This document shows, piece after piece, positions 16,882-25,382 of a stretch of DNA of 64,000 nt. The stretch is from Alcaligenaceae bacterium (GTDB taxonomy: Bacteria > Pseudomonadota > Gammaproteobacteria > Burkholderiales > Burkholderiaceae_B), in assembly GCA_947380655.1 (NCBI GenBank), contig CANCRX010000004.1:1-64000 (forward strand), written 5' to 3'. The notes beneath the pieces were generated by a model, which worked only from the letters and a program-made list of their open reading frames with translations, was not told the origin of the DNA and made no database searches. Positions within the stretch are counted from its first letter, which is position 1. Every line of letters begins with the position of its first letter. A program made the translations under genes and the position numbers.

Positions 16882-17682
16882 TTAGACTGGATTATCAATA
16901 TCAACAAAATCGACCCGAATATTGAATATTCGGGCGATTTCATTGCCCAGCGCCTGAACGCCATAACGTTCGGTCGCGTGATGGCCCGCACTAATAAAAG
17001 CGACCCCTGACTCACGGGCCAGGTGCACAACTGGCTCCGAAATCTCCCCTGTAATGAAGCATTCGACCCCAGCGTCAATGGCGTCCTTGAGCATGCTGTG
17101 TGCTGCACCCGTGCACCAGCCAATGCGCTGGATAGGCATGTCAGGATCGCCAATTACGAGGGGTGTGCGGGCCAGCCGATGCTCAGTCTGCTGGGCAACC
17201 TGTGCCAATGTGGAGGTGCCGGGCATGTCGCCTAGCCAGATCAGATTGTTTGGCCCGGTGGTCAAGGGTGGGTTGTTTTCAATCGCGACCGTATCTGGTT
17301 GGCGCTGACGCTCTGGTGAGAGGCCCAGTACTCTGGCGAGTTGTGCGTTATTACCTAAAACGGGATGCGCATCGAGCGGGAGGTGATAAGCCAAAAGATT
17401 GATATCGTGCGCAAGTAATTTTGCAAGTCTGGTTTTTCGTGTTCCCCTGACACGGGGATCTTCGCCTTTCCAGAACCAGCCGTGATGAACCAGCAGAGTA
17501 TCTGCACCACGCTCGATCGCGGCATCAATTAATGCTTCGCTCGCGGTGACTCCCGCGATAATATGAGACACCTGTGGTTTGCCTTCGACTTGAAGGCCGT
17601 TCGGGCAATAATCATTGAATGACGCGGTGTGAAGTGTCGAGTCAAGCCAGGCACATAGTTCTCGCGTTGAAACAATCTGCAT
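16882..17682 (-). CDS. Nif3-like dinuclear metal-center protein
   Basis: A 266-residue NIF3/YbgI (DUF34) family protein that forms toroidal hexamers with a dinuclear metal site. Visible ligand segments are LLVHHGWFWKGE (two His), AYHLPLDAH and, near the C terminus, SAGHHATERYGV. The N terminus (LCAWLDSTLHTASFNDYCPNGLQVEG) is typical. The biochemical role remains unsettled; a GTP cyclohydrolase-like or metal-handling role has been proposed for relatives. Divergent from the HtrA-type protease gene with a 19 bp gap. Confidence 0.93.
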   Translation of the reverse strand: MQIVSTRELCAWLDSTLHTASFNDYCPNGLQVEGKPQVSHIIAGVTASEALIDAAIERGADTLLVHHGWFWKGEDPRVRGTRKTRLAKLLAHDINLLAYHLPLDAHPVLGNNAQLARVLGLSPERQRQPDTVAIENNPPLTTGPNNLIWLGDMPGTSTLAQVAQQTEHRLARTPLVIGDPDMPIQRIGWCTGAAHSMLKDAIDAGVECFITGEISEPVVHLARESGVAFISAGHHATERYGVQALGNEIARIFNIRVDFVDIDNPV

Positions 17683-17701
17683 AATTTTTTCCGGTCAAGT
17701 A

Positions 17702-18856
17702 ATGCGTCGAATCTGGTTGCTGTTTGCCCAAACCGTCACGGTTTGTCTAGCCATTTTATTCGTGGTGGTGACGTTGCGCCCGGAATGGTTGCGCAAGCCC
17801 GTAAAAGCTCCTGTTTCAGTTGCGCTATCTGGCACCACGACTCAGGATTTTCCTTCAACAGGCCTGTCAAATTCCTATGCCGAGCCCGTTGCGCGTTCAG
17901 CACCCGCAGTCGTAAATGTGCATACGACCAAACGCGTAAATTCCTCACGGCTCGTCATGCCGGCAGATCCCATGTTACGGCGTTTTTTCGAGCAAATGCC
18001 AGGTTTTAACCAACAACAAAAAACTACGAGCCTCGGTTCTGGCGTACTGGTTTCTGCCGAAGGTCACATTCTGACTAATCTGCACGTGATTGATGGCGCC
18101 GATGAGGTACTGGTTGCACTCAATGACGGCCGGCAGTCACCTGCAAAAGTAGTCGGTGTTGATGCCGATACTGATTTGGCCGTATTACAAATCTCCCTTA
18201 AAGATTTGCCGGTCATTGAATTTTCTTTGAAGCAGGCACCACGCGTTGGCGATGTGGTGCTCGCGATTGGAAATCCATTTGGAGTCGGGCAGACGATTAC
18301 GATGGGGATTGTTTCGGCGTTAGGACGTGGAGGGTTAGGGATCAACACCTATGAAAACTTCATTCAGACTGACGCTGCGATTAATCCTGGTAATTCTGGT
18401 GGCGCGCTGATCGACGTGCAAGGGCAGTTGATCGGAATCAACACCGCAATATATTCAAAGAGCGGGGGGTCTTTGGGAATTGGTTTTGCCGTACCCGCAC
18501 ATGCGGCGCATCAGGTGTTAGAGCAGATCGTCAGTCATGGCTTTGTCAAGCGCGGCTGGTTAGGGATTGAGCCGCAAGACATGACACAAGATCTTGCCCG
18601 CGCTTTTGGGCTGGAACAAGTCTCGGGTGTGATTATCGCGGGGTTGTTGCGCGATGGACCTGCGATCAAAGGTGGAATGAAAATCGGCGATATTGTTCAA
18701 ACAATTGACGGCAGTGTTGTGAACAATACGACCCAGCTTTTGTCACGCATTGCGGCTTATCCGCCGGGTCAGTCTATAAAGTTAGGCGTGTACAGAAATG
18801 GTAAGCAAGTGCAATTGAGTCTGGTGTCAGGAATGCGCCCCGTCAGACCCAAATAA
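17702..18856 (+). CDS. Membrane-anchored HtrA/DegS-type serine protease
   Basis: A 384-residue HtrA-family protease with one N-terminal membrane segment (residues 5-24) in place of a cleaved signal, a trypsin-like domain and a single PDZ domain (about 270-375). The catalytic triad is His128 (LTNLHVID), Asp158 (DTDLAVL) and Ser232 (NPGNSGGAL). One PDZ plus an anchor fits DegS/AlgW, the proteases that start RseA/MucA cleavage to free sigma-E. That makes it a plausible upstream sensor for the sigma-E-like promoter I see before rpoH. DegQ-like housekeeping is the alternative. A terminator follows. Confidence 0.93.
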   Translation: MRRIWLLFAQTVTVCLAILFVVVTLRPEWLRKPVKAPVSVALSGTTTQDFPSTGLSNSYAEPVARSAPAVVNVHTTKRVNSSRLVMPADPMLRRFFEQMPGFNQQQKTTSLGSGVLVSAEGHILTNLHVIDGADEVLVALNDGRQSPAKVVGVDADTDLAVLQISLKDLPVIEFSLKQAPRVGDVVLAIGNPFGVGQTITMGIVSALGRGGLGINTYENFIQTDAAINPGNSGGALIDVQGQLIGINTAIYSKSGGSLGIGFAVPAHAAHQVLEQIVSHGFVKRGWLGIEPQDMTQDLARAFGLEQVSGVIIAGLLRDGPAIKGGMKIGDIVQTIDGSVVNNTTQLLSRIAAYPPGQSIKLGVYRNGKQVQLSLVSGMRPVRPK

Positions 18857-18867
18857 AGTCAAAAAAT

Positions 18868-18894
18868 AGAGGTCTTTTGACCTCTGGGTTTTTT
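18868..18894 (+). terminator. Intrinsic terminator after the HtrA-type protease gene
   Basis: A 7 bp stem AGAGGTC/GACCTCT with loop TTTT, followed by GGG and six T. It overlaps the 3' end of the convergent XRE regulator gene. Confidence 0.8.
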
Positions 18895-19231
18895 AGACAG
18901 TTTGCTCGGTTCCATCAACCGCTTTGGTATTGCTTGAGGCAAGGTTTGATTCTGCCTGTATCAGGAGTAAGCGACGCTCTGCTGGACTAAGTAGATAAAA
19001 AATCTCTTGCAGGCGAGCATGCTCTTCGTCTTCGGTATAAAACCAACTGACGGGCATTTTCAAAATTTCAGCAACACGGCACATCAGCTGATAATCAGGC
19101 GAGTGCTTGCCACGTTCGTATTGATTCATTCGGGCACTTGCCGACATGGGATCAATACCAGCGAGTTTGCCGAGTTTCTCTTGAGAAAGACCAGCGCGGA
19201 GACGAGCTTGTTTAAGACGATGTGCGAGCAC
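18893..19231 (-). CDS. XRE-family helix-turn-helix regulator
   Basis: A 112-residue regulator with an N-terminal Cro/CI-type HTH (about residues 4-62: LKQARLRAGLSQEKLGKLAG, then NQYERGKHSPDY) and a short helical C-terminal part. There is no sensor domain. The start is GTG. A perfect inverted repeat lies 21 bp upstream of the start, suggesting autoregulation. It converges on the protease gene and shares the terminator region. Targets are unknown. Confidence 0.9.
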   Translation of the reverse strand: MLAHRLKQARLRAGLSQEKLGKLAGIDPMSASARMNQYERGKHSPDYQLMCRVAEILKMPVSWFYTEDEEHARLQEIFYLLSPAERRLLLIQAESNLASSNTKAVDGTEQTV

Positions 19232-19536
19232 GATAGTACCTTTGAGTCCTTCTTACCAAACCATATTGGTAAGCATAGAACAGCCATAGCTATTCAGTTG
19301 CCTGAATCTACCTTCTGTCTATCTATAGCGTGATGTTCACGCAAAAAGATATACCGTAATTCAAGCAACAACAAGATATTTCTTGTGATTAATTGTAGTG
19401 ACTTTTCACTTGCCAAGCTGACAACAGGTTCTAAATGATGGCAACTACCACTAATAACCTACGAATTCGCGAATCTGACAATTCCCTGAATAGGATGTTT
19501 TCTGCTTATTCAGCGTTTCGTTTTCGAACATTATTA
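19232..19536. other. AT-rich gap between tatC and the XRE gene
   Basis: About 305 bp with no credible coding region. It holds the CTTACCAA inverted repeat near the XRE gene. Near tatC there is a CTGAATA/TATTCAG inverted repeat (19486-19492 with 19507-19513) that might act as a weak end signal for the tat operon, and a 10 bp palindrome ATTCGCGAAT. Confidence 0.5.
19252..19273. promoter_or_regulatory. Perfect inverted repeat upstream of the XRE gene, likely its operator
   Basis: CTTACCAA-N6-TTGGTAAG, 8 bp perfect arms with spacer ACCATA. It lies 21 bp before the GTG start of the minus-strand XRE gene, where an autoregulatory operator would be expected. Confidence 0.5.
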
Positions 19537-20322
19537 TCAGTTTGCAGGCGTACCGGAATCGTTTTCTGAGGCTTCGTCAGGCTGGCGAGGTTTGATACCG
19601 CGCGCGACCAGCAAGCCGACCTCGTACAGGACACACAAAGGCACTGCGAGCATGAACTGGCTGACGACATCAGGAGGGGTGACAACAGCGGCGATGACGA
19701 ACGCGCCCACCACGACATAGCCGCGCGCGTCTTTGAGTTTTTGTACGGTCACAATACCCATACGCACGAGTAACACCACCGCAACGGGGACCTCAAAGGT
19801 CACGCCAAAAGCCAGAAACATGGTCATGACGAAGCTCAGGTAGGCTTCGATATCAGGAGCCGGGGTAATAGACTGGGGGGCAAATGATGCGATAAAGCTA
19901 AATACTGACTTAAACACAACAAAATAACAAAAGGCCATGCCCGCCATAAACAGCAACGAACTCGAGACGATCAGGGGCAGTGCCAGACGTTGCTCATGCT
20001 TGTACAAGCCAGGTGCAACAAAGGCCCAGGCCTGATAGAGCACGATAGGCAGAGAGATGACGAAGGCCGCCATCATGGTGACCTTGACAGGCACCATGAA
20101 CGGCGTAATCACACCGGTTGCGATCATGCGAGTGCCTTCGGGCAGGGATGCAAGCATCGGCGCCGCGAGTAGGTCATAAATGATCGAGGCACCCGGGTAG
20201 ATGAACAAAATCACAAAAACCACTAATACAGCGACAACGGCTCGTAACAGTCTCGTCCTGAGTTCAATCAGGTGAGACATGAAGCTTTCGCTGGTTTCTT
20301 GCTGTTCTTCAGTCGTGCTCAC
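19537..20322 (-). CDS. tatC: Sec-independent translocase subunit TatC
   Basis: A 261-residue TatC, the six-helix receptor of the twin-arginine pathway. The N terminus has ESFMSHLIELRTRLLRA, the conserved cytoplasmic signal-binding region. Later it has the conserved FEVPVAVVLLVRMGIV block and C-terminal TPPDVVSQFMLAVPL. The start is GTG overlapping the tatB stop as GTGA, which suggests translational coupling. Last gene of tatABC and of the long murA-his-tat array. Confidence 0.97.
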   Translation of the reverse strand: MSTTEEQQETSESFMSHLIELRTRLLRAVVAVLVVFVILFIYPGASIIYDLLAAPMLASLPEGTRMIATGVITPFMVPVKVTMMAAFVISLPIVLYQAWAFVAPGLYKHEQRLALPLIVSSSLLFMAGMAFCYFVVFKSVFSFIASFAPQSITPAPDIEAYLSFVMTMFLAFGVTFEVPVAVVLLVRMGIVTVQKLKDARGYVVVGAFVIAAVVTPPDVVSQFMLAVPLCVLYEVGLLVARGIKPRQPDEASENDSGTPAN

Positions 20323-20930
20323 GTTTTTGATCCGGGCGTAGGTGTTGCAGCCGTTACGGACACGCCGTCAATTTCGAGCTGGGTCGGGGGCGACGCGATG
20401 ATGGTCTTGTAGGGTTTGACGACAGTCGATGTGCTTTGATTAGCAGGCACGGTGCTTTCGTTGTTTGATGCTCCGATCGTAACGTAGGGCGCAACTTTAT
20501 GGAAAGCGGGCTCTGCTGCTTCAGCCTGTGCGAGCGCGGAGGCGGAGTCCGTGGATGATACGGTTGGTTTTACATCAGCAATCAGACCCTGATCCACAAA
20601 GGCATCCGCAGAACCATCCCCACCTGTTGCGCGAAACGCATCCATCGTATCTTTTTCAATGCTTTCAATAGGATTGCGCAGCGAGGCTTCCGTATTTTGC
20701 AGGGAGGACTGCACGGATTGGGCTGCATCCTGGACCTGATCTTTGAGCTTTTTGAACTCATCAAGCTCGACCTCACGCTGGATGTCAGACTTGACGTCGT
20801 TGACGTAGCGTTGTGCACGGCCGACCAGGTGTCCAAGTGTGCGAGCGACTTTAGGCAGACGCTCAGGGCCAATGACGACAAGCGCCACGACGCCTACTAC
20901 AAGAAGTTCAGTAAAGCTGACGTCAAGCAT
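20319..20930 (-). CDS. tatB: Sec-independent translocase subunit TatB
   Basis: A 203-residue TatB. The N-terminal helix MLDVSFTELLVVGVVALVVIGPERLP is followed by an amphipathic helix (ARTLGHLVGRAQRYVNDV). The long C-terminal tail rich in Ser, Thr and Ala is disordered. It forms the TatBC receptor complex for folded cofactor-containing proteins such as the Rieske subunit. Confidence 0.96.
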   Translation of the reverse strand: MLDVSFTELLVVGVVALVVIGPERLPKVARTLGHLVGRAQRYVNDVKSDIQREVELDEFKKLKDQVQDAAQSVQSSLQNTEASLRNPIESIEKDTMDAFRATGGDGSADAFVDQGLIADVKPTVSSTDSASALAQAEAAEPAFHKVAPYVTIGASNNESTVPANQSTSTVVKPYKTIIASPPTQLEIDGVSVTAATPTPGSKT

Positions 20931-20981
20931 GTTGTTCAGATTGCCAAAGAAGCATGGCCGACAAAATATCGGCCGATAAAA

Positions 20982-21221
20982 TTAATGGGTGCCGGATTTC
21001 TCTTTGGCTTGCACGTCGATTGTTTCACCTGCCACACGCTGGGTGGGGGCGGCCTCGGGCGTGGCTTCACCTTCTTTGGCGTTAGGATCTTTCATCCCTT
21101 CTTTAAAGCCTTTAACGGCGCCACCAAGATCTGCGCCAATATTACGGATTTTTTTAGTACCAAAAATCAGCGCAACAATGACCAGAACTATTAACCAGTG
21201 CCAAATACTGAAACTGCCCAT
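20982..21221 (-). CDS. tatA: Sec-independent translocase subunit TatA
   Basis: A 79-residue TatA with a single N-terminal helix (SIWHWLIVLVIVALIFG), then the TKKIRNIGADLGGAVKGF amphipathic helix and a short charged tail. It oligomerises to form the Tat pore. First gene of tatABC, 14 bp downstream of the HIT gene. Confidence 0.96.
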   Translation of the reverse strand: MGSFSIWHWLIVLVIVALIFGTKKIRNIGADLGGAVKGFKEGMKDPNAKEGEATPEAAPTQRVAGETIDVQAKEKSGTH

Positions 21222-21235
21222 AACGGATCTCCGAA

Positions 21236-21604
21236 TTAGACTGCGGCGGCGAGTGGTCCCTTCCAGGGACGTTTGCCACCAATAATATGAAAATGGAGGT
21301 GTAAGACTTCTTGCCCACCATCATTGCCTGAATTAGCTACGATGCGAAAGCCACCTTCGGGACCTGGATTGCATCCGTTAGCCAGAGCAATCTTAGGAAT
21401 ATTAGACATCATTCTACCTAACCAAACGCTATCTTCGGCAGTTATATCTTGCATCGACACAACATGATGTCTCGGAATCGCCAACAAATGAACAGGGGCA
21501 GCGGGATTTATGTCATGAAAAACAACGCAATCCTCATCTTGGTGCACGATCTTGGCTGGAATTTCATTGCGAACAATTTTGCAGAATATACAGTTTTCGC
21601 TCAT
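21236..21604 (-). CDS. hinT: Histidine triad (HIT) nucleotide-binding hydrolase
   Basis: A 122-residue HinT-type protein with the triad HLHFH at residues 102-106 (followed by IIGG). The N-terminal CIFCKIVRNEIPA block and the LLAIPRHH motif are typical. Such proteins hydrolyse AMP-lysine or aminoacyl-adenylate phosphoramidates. It lies between hisE and tatA in the usual Burkholderiales order. Confidence 0.95.
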   Translation of the reverse strand: MSENCIFCKIVRNEIPAKIVHQDEDCVVFHDINPAAPVHLLAIPRHHVVSMQDITAEDSVWLGRMMSNIPKIALANGCNPGPEGGFRIVANSGNDGGQEVLHLHFHIIGGKRPWKGPLAAAV

Positions 21605-21640
21605 GTTGATGACTTGAATGTGAGGTGATTAAAGGGGGAA

Positions 21641-22003
21641 TCAGTCTTTTTTACGGCTAGCTTTTTCCTGCAGCCCAGATACGCCCTCGCGCCGTGCGAG
21701 CTCGGCGAGTACTTGTTCCGGACGTAAACCATGCTCGGCAAGCGTTACCAGGCAATGAAACCATAAGTCTGCTGTTTCAGAGACGATGCGATCAGCTTGC
21801 TTGTCTTTGACGGCCATGACCAGCTCAGTGGCTTCTTCACCTATTTTTTTCAAGGCCGCATCAGGGCCTTTTGAGAAAAGTTTGGCGACATAGGAGGTGG
21901 CAGGATCTCCTCCCCTTGCAGGCAGACGCGTTTCGAGCAAATCTGCAATGCGCGCTAGCACGAGATCAGAGGGTTGCCCAGAGGAGGAATTGGCTTGAGT
22001 CAT
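21641..22003 (-). CDS. hisE: Phosphoribosyl-ATP pyrophosphatase
   Basis: A 120-residue HisE, step two of histidine synthesis, converting PR-ATP to PR-AMP. It has the MazG-like helical acidic motif GEEATELVMAVKD and the SETADLWFHCLVTL segment. It is separate from HisI, unlike the fused enterobacterial enzyme. Directly downstream of hisI (11 bp gap). Confidence 0.96.
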   Translation of the reverse strand: MTQANSSSGQPSDLVLARIADLLETRLPARGGDPATSYVAKLFSKGPDAALKKIGEEATELVMAVKDKQADRIVSETADLWFHCLVTLAEHGLRPEQVLAELARREGVSGLQEKASRKKD

Positions 22004-22014
22004 TTTGTCGTGGA

Positions 22015-22443
22015 TTATTTGTAGATCAATTCCGGATCTTTAAGCACAGGGTCGACAGTGATCCACGCTGAAGACTCACCCGAGGTGTCGAGTTTGCGAT
22101 AAAAACAGCTGGCACGCCCAGTGTGACATGCAATGCCACCGAGTTGCTCGACTTTCATCAGAATGACATCGCTGTCGCAATCGAGCCTGAGTTCCAGGAC
22201 TTTTTGCACATGACCAGACTCTTCGCCTTTACGCCAGAGTCGCTTGCGCGAGCGTGACCAGAATACGGCACGGCCGGTGAGGGCAGTCTCAGCTAGCGAT
22301 TCTGTATTCATCCAGGCGACCATCAAAATCTGACCGGACTGCGCGTCTTGAGCGATAGCGGGTATCAGACCCTGCTCATCGAACTTGACTTCGCTCAGCC
22401 ACGCGGGCGTGTTTGCGGCTGTTGGATCGATAGCCTGGCTCAT
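22015..22443 (-). CDS. hisI: Phosphoribosyl-AMP cyclohydrolase
   Basis: A 142-residue HisI, step three of histidine synthesis. The Zn and Mg ligand blocks are visible as ELRLDCDSDVILMKVEQ and CHTGRASCFYR. It starts one base beyond the hisF stop, so the two are coupled. Confidence 0.96.
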   Translation of the reverse strand: MSQAIDPTAANTPAWLSEVKFDEQGLIPAIAQDAQSGQILMVAWMNTESLAETALTGRAVFWSRSRKRLWRKGEESGHVQKVLELRLDCDSDVILMKVEQLGGIACHTGRASCFYRKLDTSGESSAWITVDPVLKDPELIYK

Positions 22444-22444
22444 C

Positions 22445-23251
22445 TCAGCATATCCTCACAGGGATACCAAGCGCTGCCATAAATTCTTTAGCCTGCCGCA
22501 CGGTGTATTCACCATAATGAAAAATACTGGCCGCAAGCACCGCGCTTGCACCGCCAAGGGTCACGCCATCTGCCAGATGCTGGAGGTTGCCAACGCCGCC
22601 TGAGGCAATGACGGGTACCGGAACGCCATCAGAGACACGTCGGGTCAGCTCCAGATCGAAGCCTGATTTGGTGCCGTCACGATCCATGCTTGTCAGGAGG
22701 ATTTCGCCTGCGCCGTATTCGGCCATTTTGATTGCCCAAGCTACCGCATCAATTCCCGTGCCTTTGCGCCCGCCGTGGGTGAAGACTTCCCAGCGCGGAT
22801 TGTTTGGATCGGCATCAACGCGTCTGGCATCAATCGCCACCACGATGCACTGAGAGCCATGGTAGTCAGCGCAGGCGCGCACCAGGTCCGGATTGGCGAC
22901 TGCTGCGCTGTTCATGGAGACTTTGTCCGCCCCGGCATTGAGTAGTCTCTGAATATCACTGACTTGGCGCACACCACCGCCTACCGTCAGTGGGATAAAG
23001 ACCTCTGAGGCGACTTGTTCGATGATAGGAAGGATCAGGTCACGGCCATCACTGGTTGCGGTAATGTCCAGAAAGGTGAGTTCGTCGGCACCTTGTTCGT
23101 TGTAACGTCTGGCGATCTCAACCGGATCGCCAGCGTCCGTGAGCTCAACAAAATTTACGCCTTTCACCACACGACCCGCTGTGACATCCAGACAGGGAAT
23201 GATCCGACGTGTCAGACCATTCACAATGGGTGTTGTGAACCCAGAGGTCAT
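22445..23251 (-). CDS. hisF: Imidazole glycerol phosphate synthase cyclase subunit
   Basis: A 268-residue TIM-barrel HisF. It uses ammonia supplied by HisH to make IGP and AICAR. The N-terminal RIIPCLDVTAGRVVKG carries the catalytic Asp and the TSMDRDGTKSGFD segment the second. I chose the ATG at 23251, which begins MTSGFTTPIVNG and falls 11 bp after the hisA stop region; a longer in-frame start at 23371 would overlap hisA. Confidence 0.96.
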   Translation of the reverse strand: MTSGFTTPIVNGLTRRIIPCLDVTAGRVVKGVNFVELTDAGDPVEIARRYNEQGADELTFLDITATSDGRDLILPIIEQVASEVFIPLTVGGGVRQVSDIQRLLNAGADKVSMNSAAVANPDLVRACADYHGSQCIVVAIDARRVDADPNNPRWEVFTHGGRKGTGIDAVAWAIKMAEYGAGEILLTSMDRDGTKSGFDLELTRRVSDGVPVPVIASGGVGNLQHLADGVTLGGASAVLAASIFHYGEYTVRQAKEFMAALGIPVRIC

Positions 23252-23261
23252 GGTTTCACGC

Positions 23262-24002
23262 TCATGGATTGAGTTCGTCGGCAAGTTGTTGTGCCGCAGC
23301 GAAATCCAGCGTGCCTTCGTAAATGCTGCGACCGAGGATGGCACCTTCGATGCCTTCTTCTTCGACTGCACACAGGGCTTCGATGTCGCGCAGGTCGGTT
23401 ACGCCGCCTGATGCGATCACAGGAATGCGCACATGCTGGGCCAGACGGACGGTTGCTTCGATATTTACACCGGACAGCATGCCATCACGGCCGATATCGG
23501 TATAAATGATGGATTCGCAACCATAGTCCTCGAATTTTTTCGCCAGATCGGTGACATCATGTTTGGTGAGCTTGCTCCAGCCATCTGTTGCGACTTTGCC
23601 ATCACGTGCATCGAGGCCGACAATGATGTTGCCAGGAAAGGCACCGCAGGCATCATGCAGGAAGCCGGGGTCTTTAACTGCGGCTGTACCGATGATCACG
23701 TACGAGATACCGAAATCCAGATAGCGCTCGATCGTGTCGAGATCGCGGATACCACCGCCAATCTGCACAGGGATGTCATCACCCATCGCCGCGACAATCG
23801 CTTTGATCAGTGCTTCGTTTTTTGGTTTACCGGCAACAGCGCCGTTCAGGTCAACCAAGTGCAGGCGGCGTGCGCCTTGCTCGAGCCATTGCGTGGCTAC
23901 AGCAGTCGGATCTTCGGAGAAGATCGTTGCATCGTCGAGGTCGCCTTGACGCAGTCTTACACAGCGTCCGTCTTTGAGGTCAATAGCGGGGATCAGCAGC
24001 AT
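23262..24002 (-). CDS. hisA: ProFAR isomerase
   Basis: A 246-residue HisA TIM barrel that isomerises ProFAR to PRFAR, step four. The N-terminal IPAIDLKDGRCVRLRQGD block and the YTDIGRDGMLSG segment hold the catalytic aspartates. Located between hisH and hisF in the operon. Confidence 0.97.
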   Translation of the reverse strand: MLLIPAIDLKDGRCVRLRQGDLDDATIFSEDPTAVATQWLEQGARRLHLVDLNGAVAGKPKNEALIKAIVAAMGDDIPVQIGGGIRDLDTIERYLDFGISYVIIGTAAVKDPGFLHDACGAFPGNIIVGLDARDGKVATDGWSKLTKHDVTDLAKKFEDYGCESIIYTDIGRDGMLSGVNIEATVRLAQHVRIPVIASGGVTDLRDIEALCAVEEEGIEGAILGRSIYEGTLDFAAAQQLADELNP

Positions 24003-24035
24003 GTCTATTTGTGATCGTTTAAAGGATCGTTAAAG

Positions 24036-24692
24036 TTAAGGTTTCCAGTCTACAAAATTCCGGTAGAGACGCAAACCAGGTTCGGCGCTTTTCTCTGGAT
24101 GAAACTGTACGGCAAAAATATTTTCTGCAGCAACTGCGCAGGTGAACGGCGCGCCATAATCGCTCACCCCCACAGTCAACTGTACCTCTGCAGGCACAGC
24201 ATAATAGCTGTGCACAAAATAAAAGGGGGTGGCATCAGCAATGCCTGCCCACAGGGGATGCGCGCGGACCTGACGGACCGGGTTCCAGCCCATGTGTGGG
24301 ACTTTAAGATGCTCGATCGTACTGTGCTCACCATTGCTCAGCGTGGCAAAGGCGGGCCCTTGAAATTTTTTCACCTCGCCTTTGAATACGCTCAGGCTCG
24401 TCGTGTTGCCTTCTTCGCTACGCTCAAATAACATTTGTTCACCCACACACACACCGAGCAAGGGTTTGCTGCGCGCCGCGCGTAAGACCGCCTCGCGCAA
24501 GCCCGCTTCGTCGAGCGTACGTATGCAGTCAGCCATCGCCCCCTGACCTGGAAAGACAACGCGATCTGCCGCATCAATCTCTGAGGCGAGTTTGCATAAC
24601 CGGATGTCAGCTTCGGGTGCAGCGTGACGAAGCGCGCGTTCAACCGAGTGGTAATTCCCCATGCCGTAATCAACAATGGCAATCGACGTCAT
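24036..24692 (-). CDS. hisH: Imidazole glycerol phosphate synthase glutaminase subunit
   Basis: A 218-residue class I glutamine amidotransferase that feeds ammonia to HisF. The catalytic Cys82 sits in LGVCVGEQM, and the His/Glu pair in VQFHPEKS. It begins 3 bp after hisB ends. Confidence 0.96.
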   Translation of the reverse strand: MTSIAIVDYGMGNYHSVERALRHAAPEADIRLCKLASEIDAADRVVFPGQGAMADCIRTLDEAGLREAVLRAARSKPLLGVCVGEQMLFERSEEGNTTSLSVFKGEVKKFQGPAFATLSNGEHSTIEHLKVPHMGWNPVRQVRAHPLWAGIADATPFYFVHSYYAVPAEVQLTVGVSDYGAPFTCAVAAENIFAVQFHPEKSAEPGLRLYRNFVDWKP

Positions 24693-24695
24693 GAT

Positions 24696-25283
24696 TTAGA
24701 GCACGCCTTTGGTCGAAGGTACAACGCCTTCTGTGCGGGGGTCGCGTTCGAGCGCCATGCGCAACGCACGACCAGTGGCTTTGAAAATGGTTTCGCACTG
24801 GTGATGGGCATTGACGCCGCGCAAGTTGTCAATATGCATCGTCAGCAAGGCATGGTTCACCAGGCCTTGAAAAAATTCAATGGTCAGATCGACATCAAAA
24901 TCGCCCACGCGCGCGCGCGTAAAAGGCACGTGAAACTGCAGTCCTGGGCGGCCAGAGAAGTCCACTACCACTCGCGATAGTGCTTCGTCGAGCGGCACAT
25001 AGGCGTGACCGTAACGACGGATACCCGCCTTATCGCCTACAGCCTTGGCAATGGCCATGCCAAGCGTGATACCGACATCCTCGACGGTGTGATGCGCGTC
25101 AATGTGTGTGTCGCCCTCAGCATGTATGTCCAGATCAATCAGACCGTGACGCGCGATCTGATCAAGCATGTGATCCAGAAAAGGCACGCCCGTGTTCAGG
25201 CTCTGGCGGCCAGTGCCATCCAGATTAATCGCGACGCGGATGCGCGTCTCGTTGGTGTTGCGGGTGATCTCGGCGGTACGCAT
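24696..25283 (-). CDS. hisB: Imidazoleglycerol-phosphate dehydratase
   Basis: A 195-residue monofunctional HisB dehydratase, without the histidinol-phosphatase domain of enteric HisB. The metal-binding DAHHTVEDVGI repeat and the later NAHHQCETIFKATGRAL repeat are both present. The histidinol-phosphate phosphatase must come from another gene. Preceded by a 99 bp gap holding a hairpin where hisC would be expected. Confidence 0.97.
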   Translation of the reverse strand: MRTAEITRNTNETRIRVAINLDGTGRQSLNTGVPFLDHMLDQIARHGLIDLDIHAEGDTHIDAHHTVEDVGITLGMAIAKAVGDKAGIRRYGHAYVPLDEALSRVVVDFSGRPGLQFHVPFTRARVGDFDVDLTIEFFQGLVNHALLTMHIDNLRGVNAHHQCETIFKATGRALRMALERDPRTEGVVPSTKGVL

Positions 25284-25332
25284 ATCATGGACTCAGTTGA
25301 ACTGTGTATCGTTATTGTATTGTGGTCTGGGT

Positions 25333-25368
25333 CGATTGCCCCGAGTTTGAGTACTCGGCAGGCAATCG
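25333..25368. repeat. Strong hairpin in the hisD-hisB gap
   Basis: A stem of 8 + 6 bp with a 2-base bulge: CGATTGCC-CCGAGT pairs with ACTCGG-CA-GGCAATCG around a 6-base loop. No T-run follows on either strand, so it is not a standard terminator. It may be an RNA-processing or stability element. Confidence 0.6.
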
Positions 25369-25382
25369 GACTCAAAAACCAG

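Noticed and set aside
19486..19513. CTGAATA/TATTCAG inverted repeat after tatC as a terminator
   Set aside because: The stem is 7 bp with a 14-base loop and no T-run; recorded only as a weak possibility.
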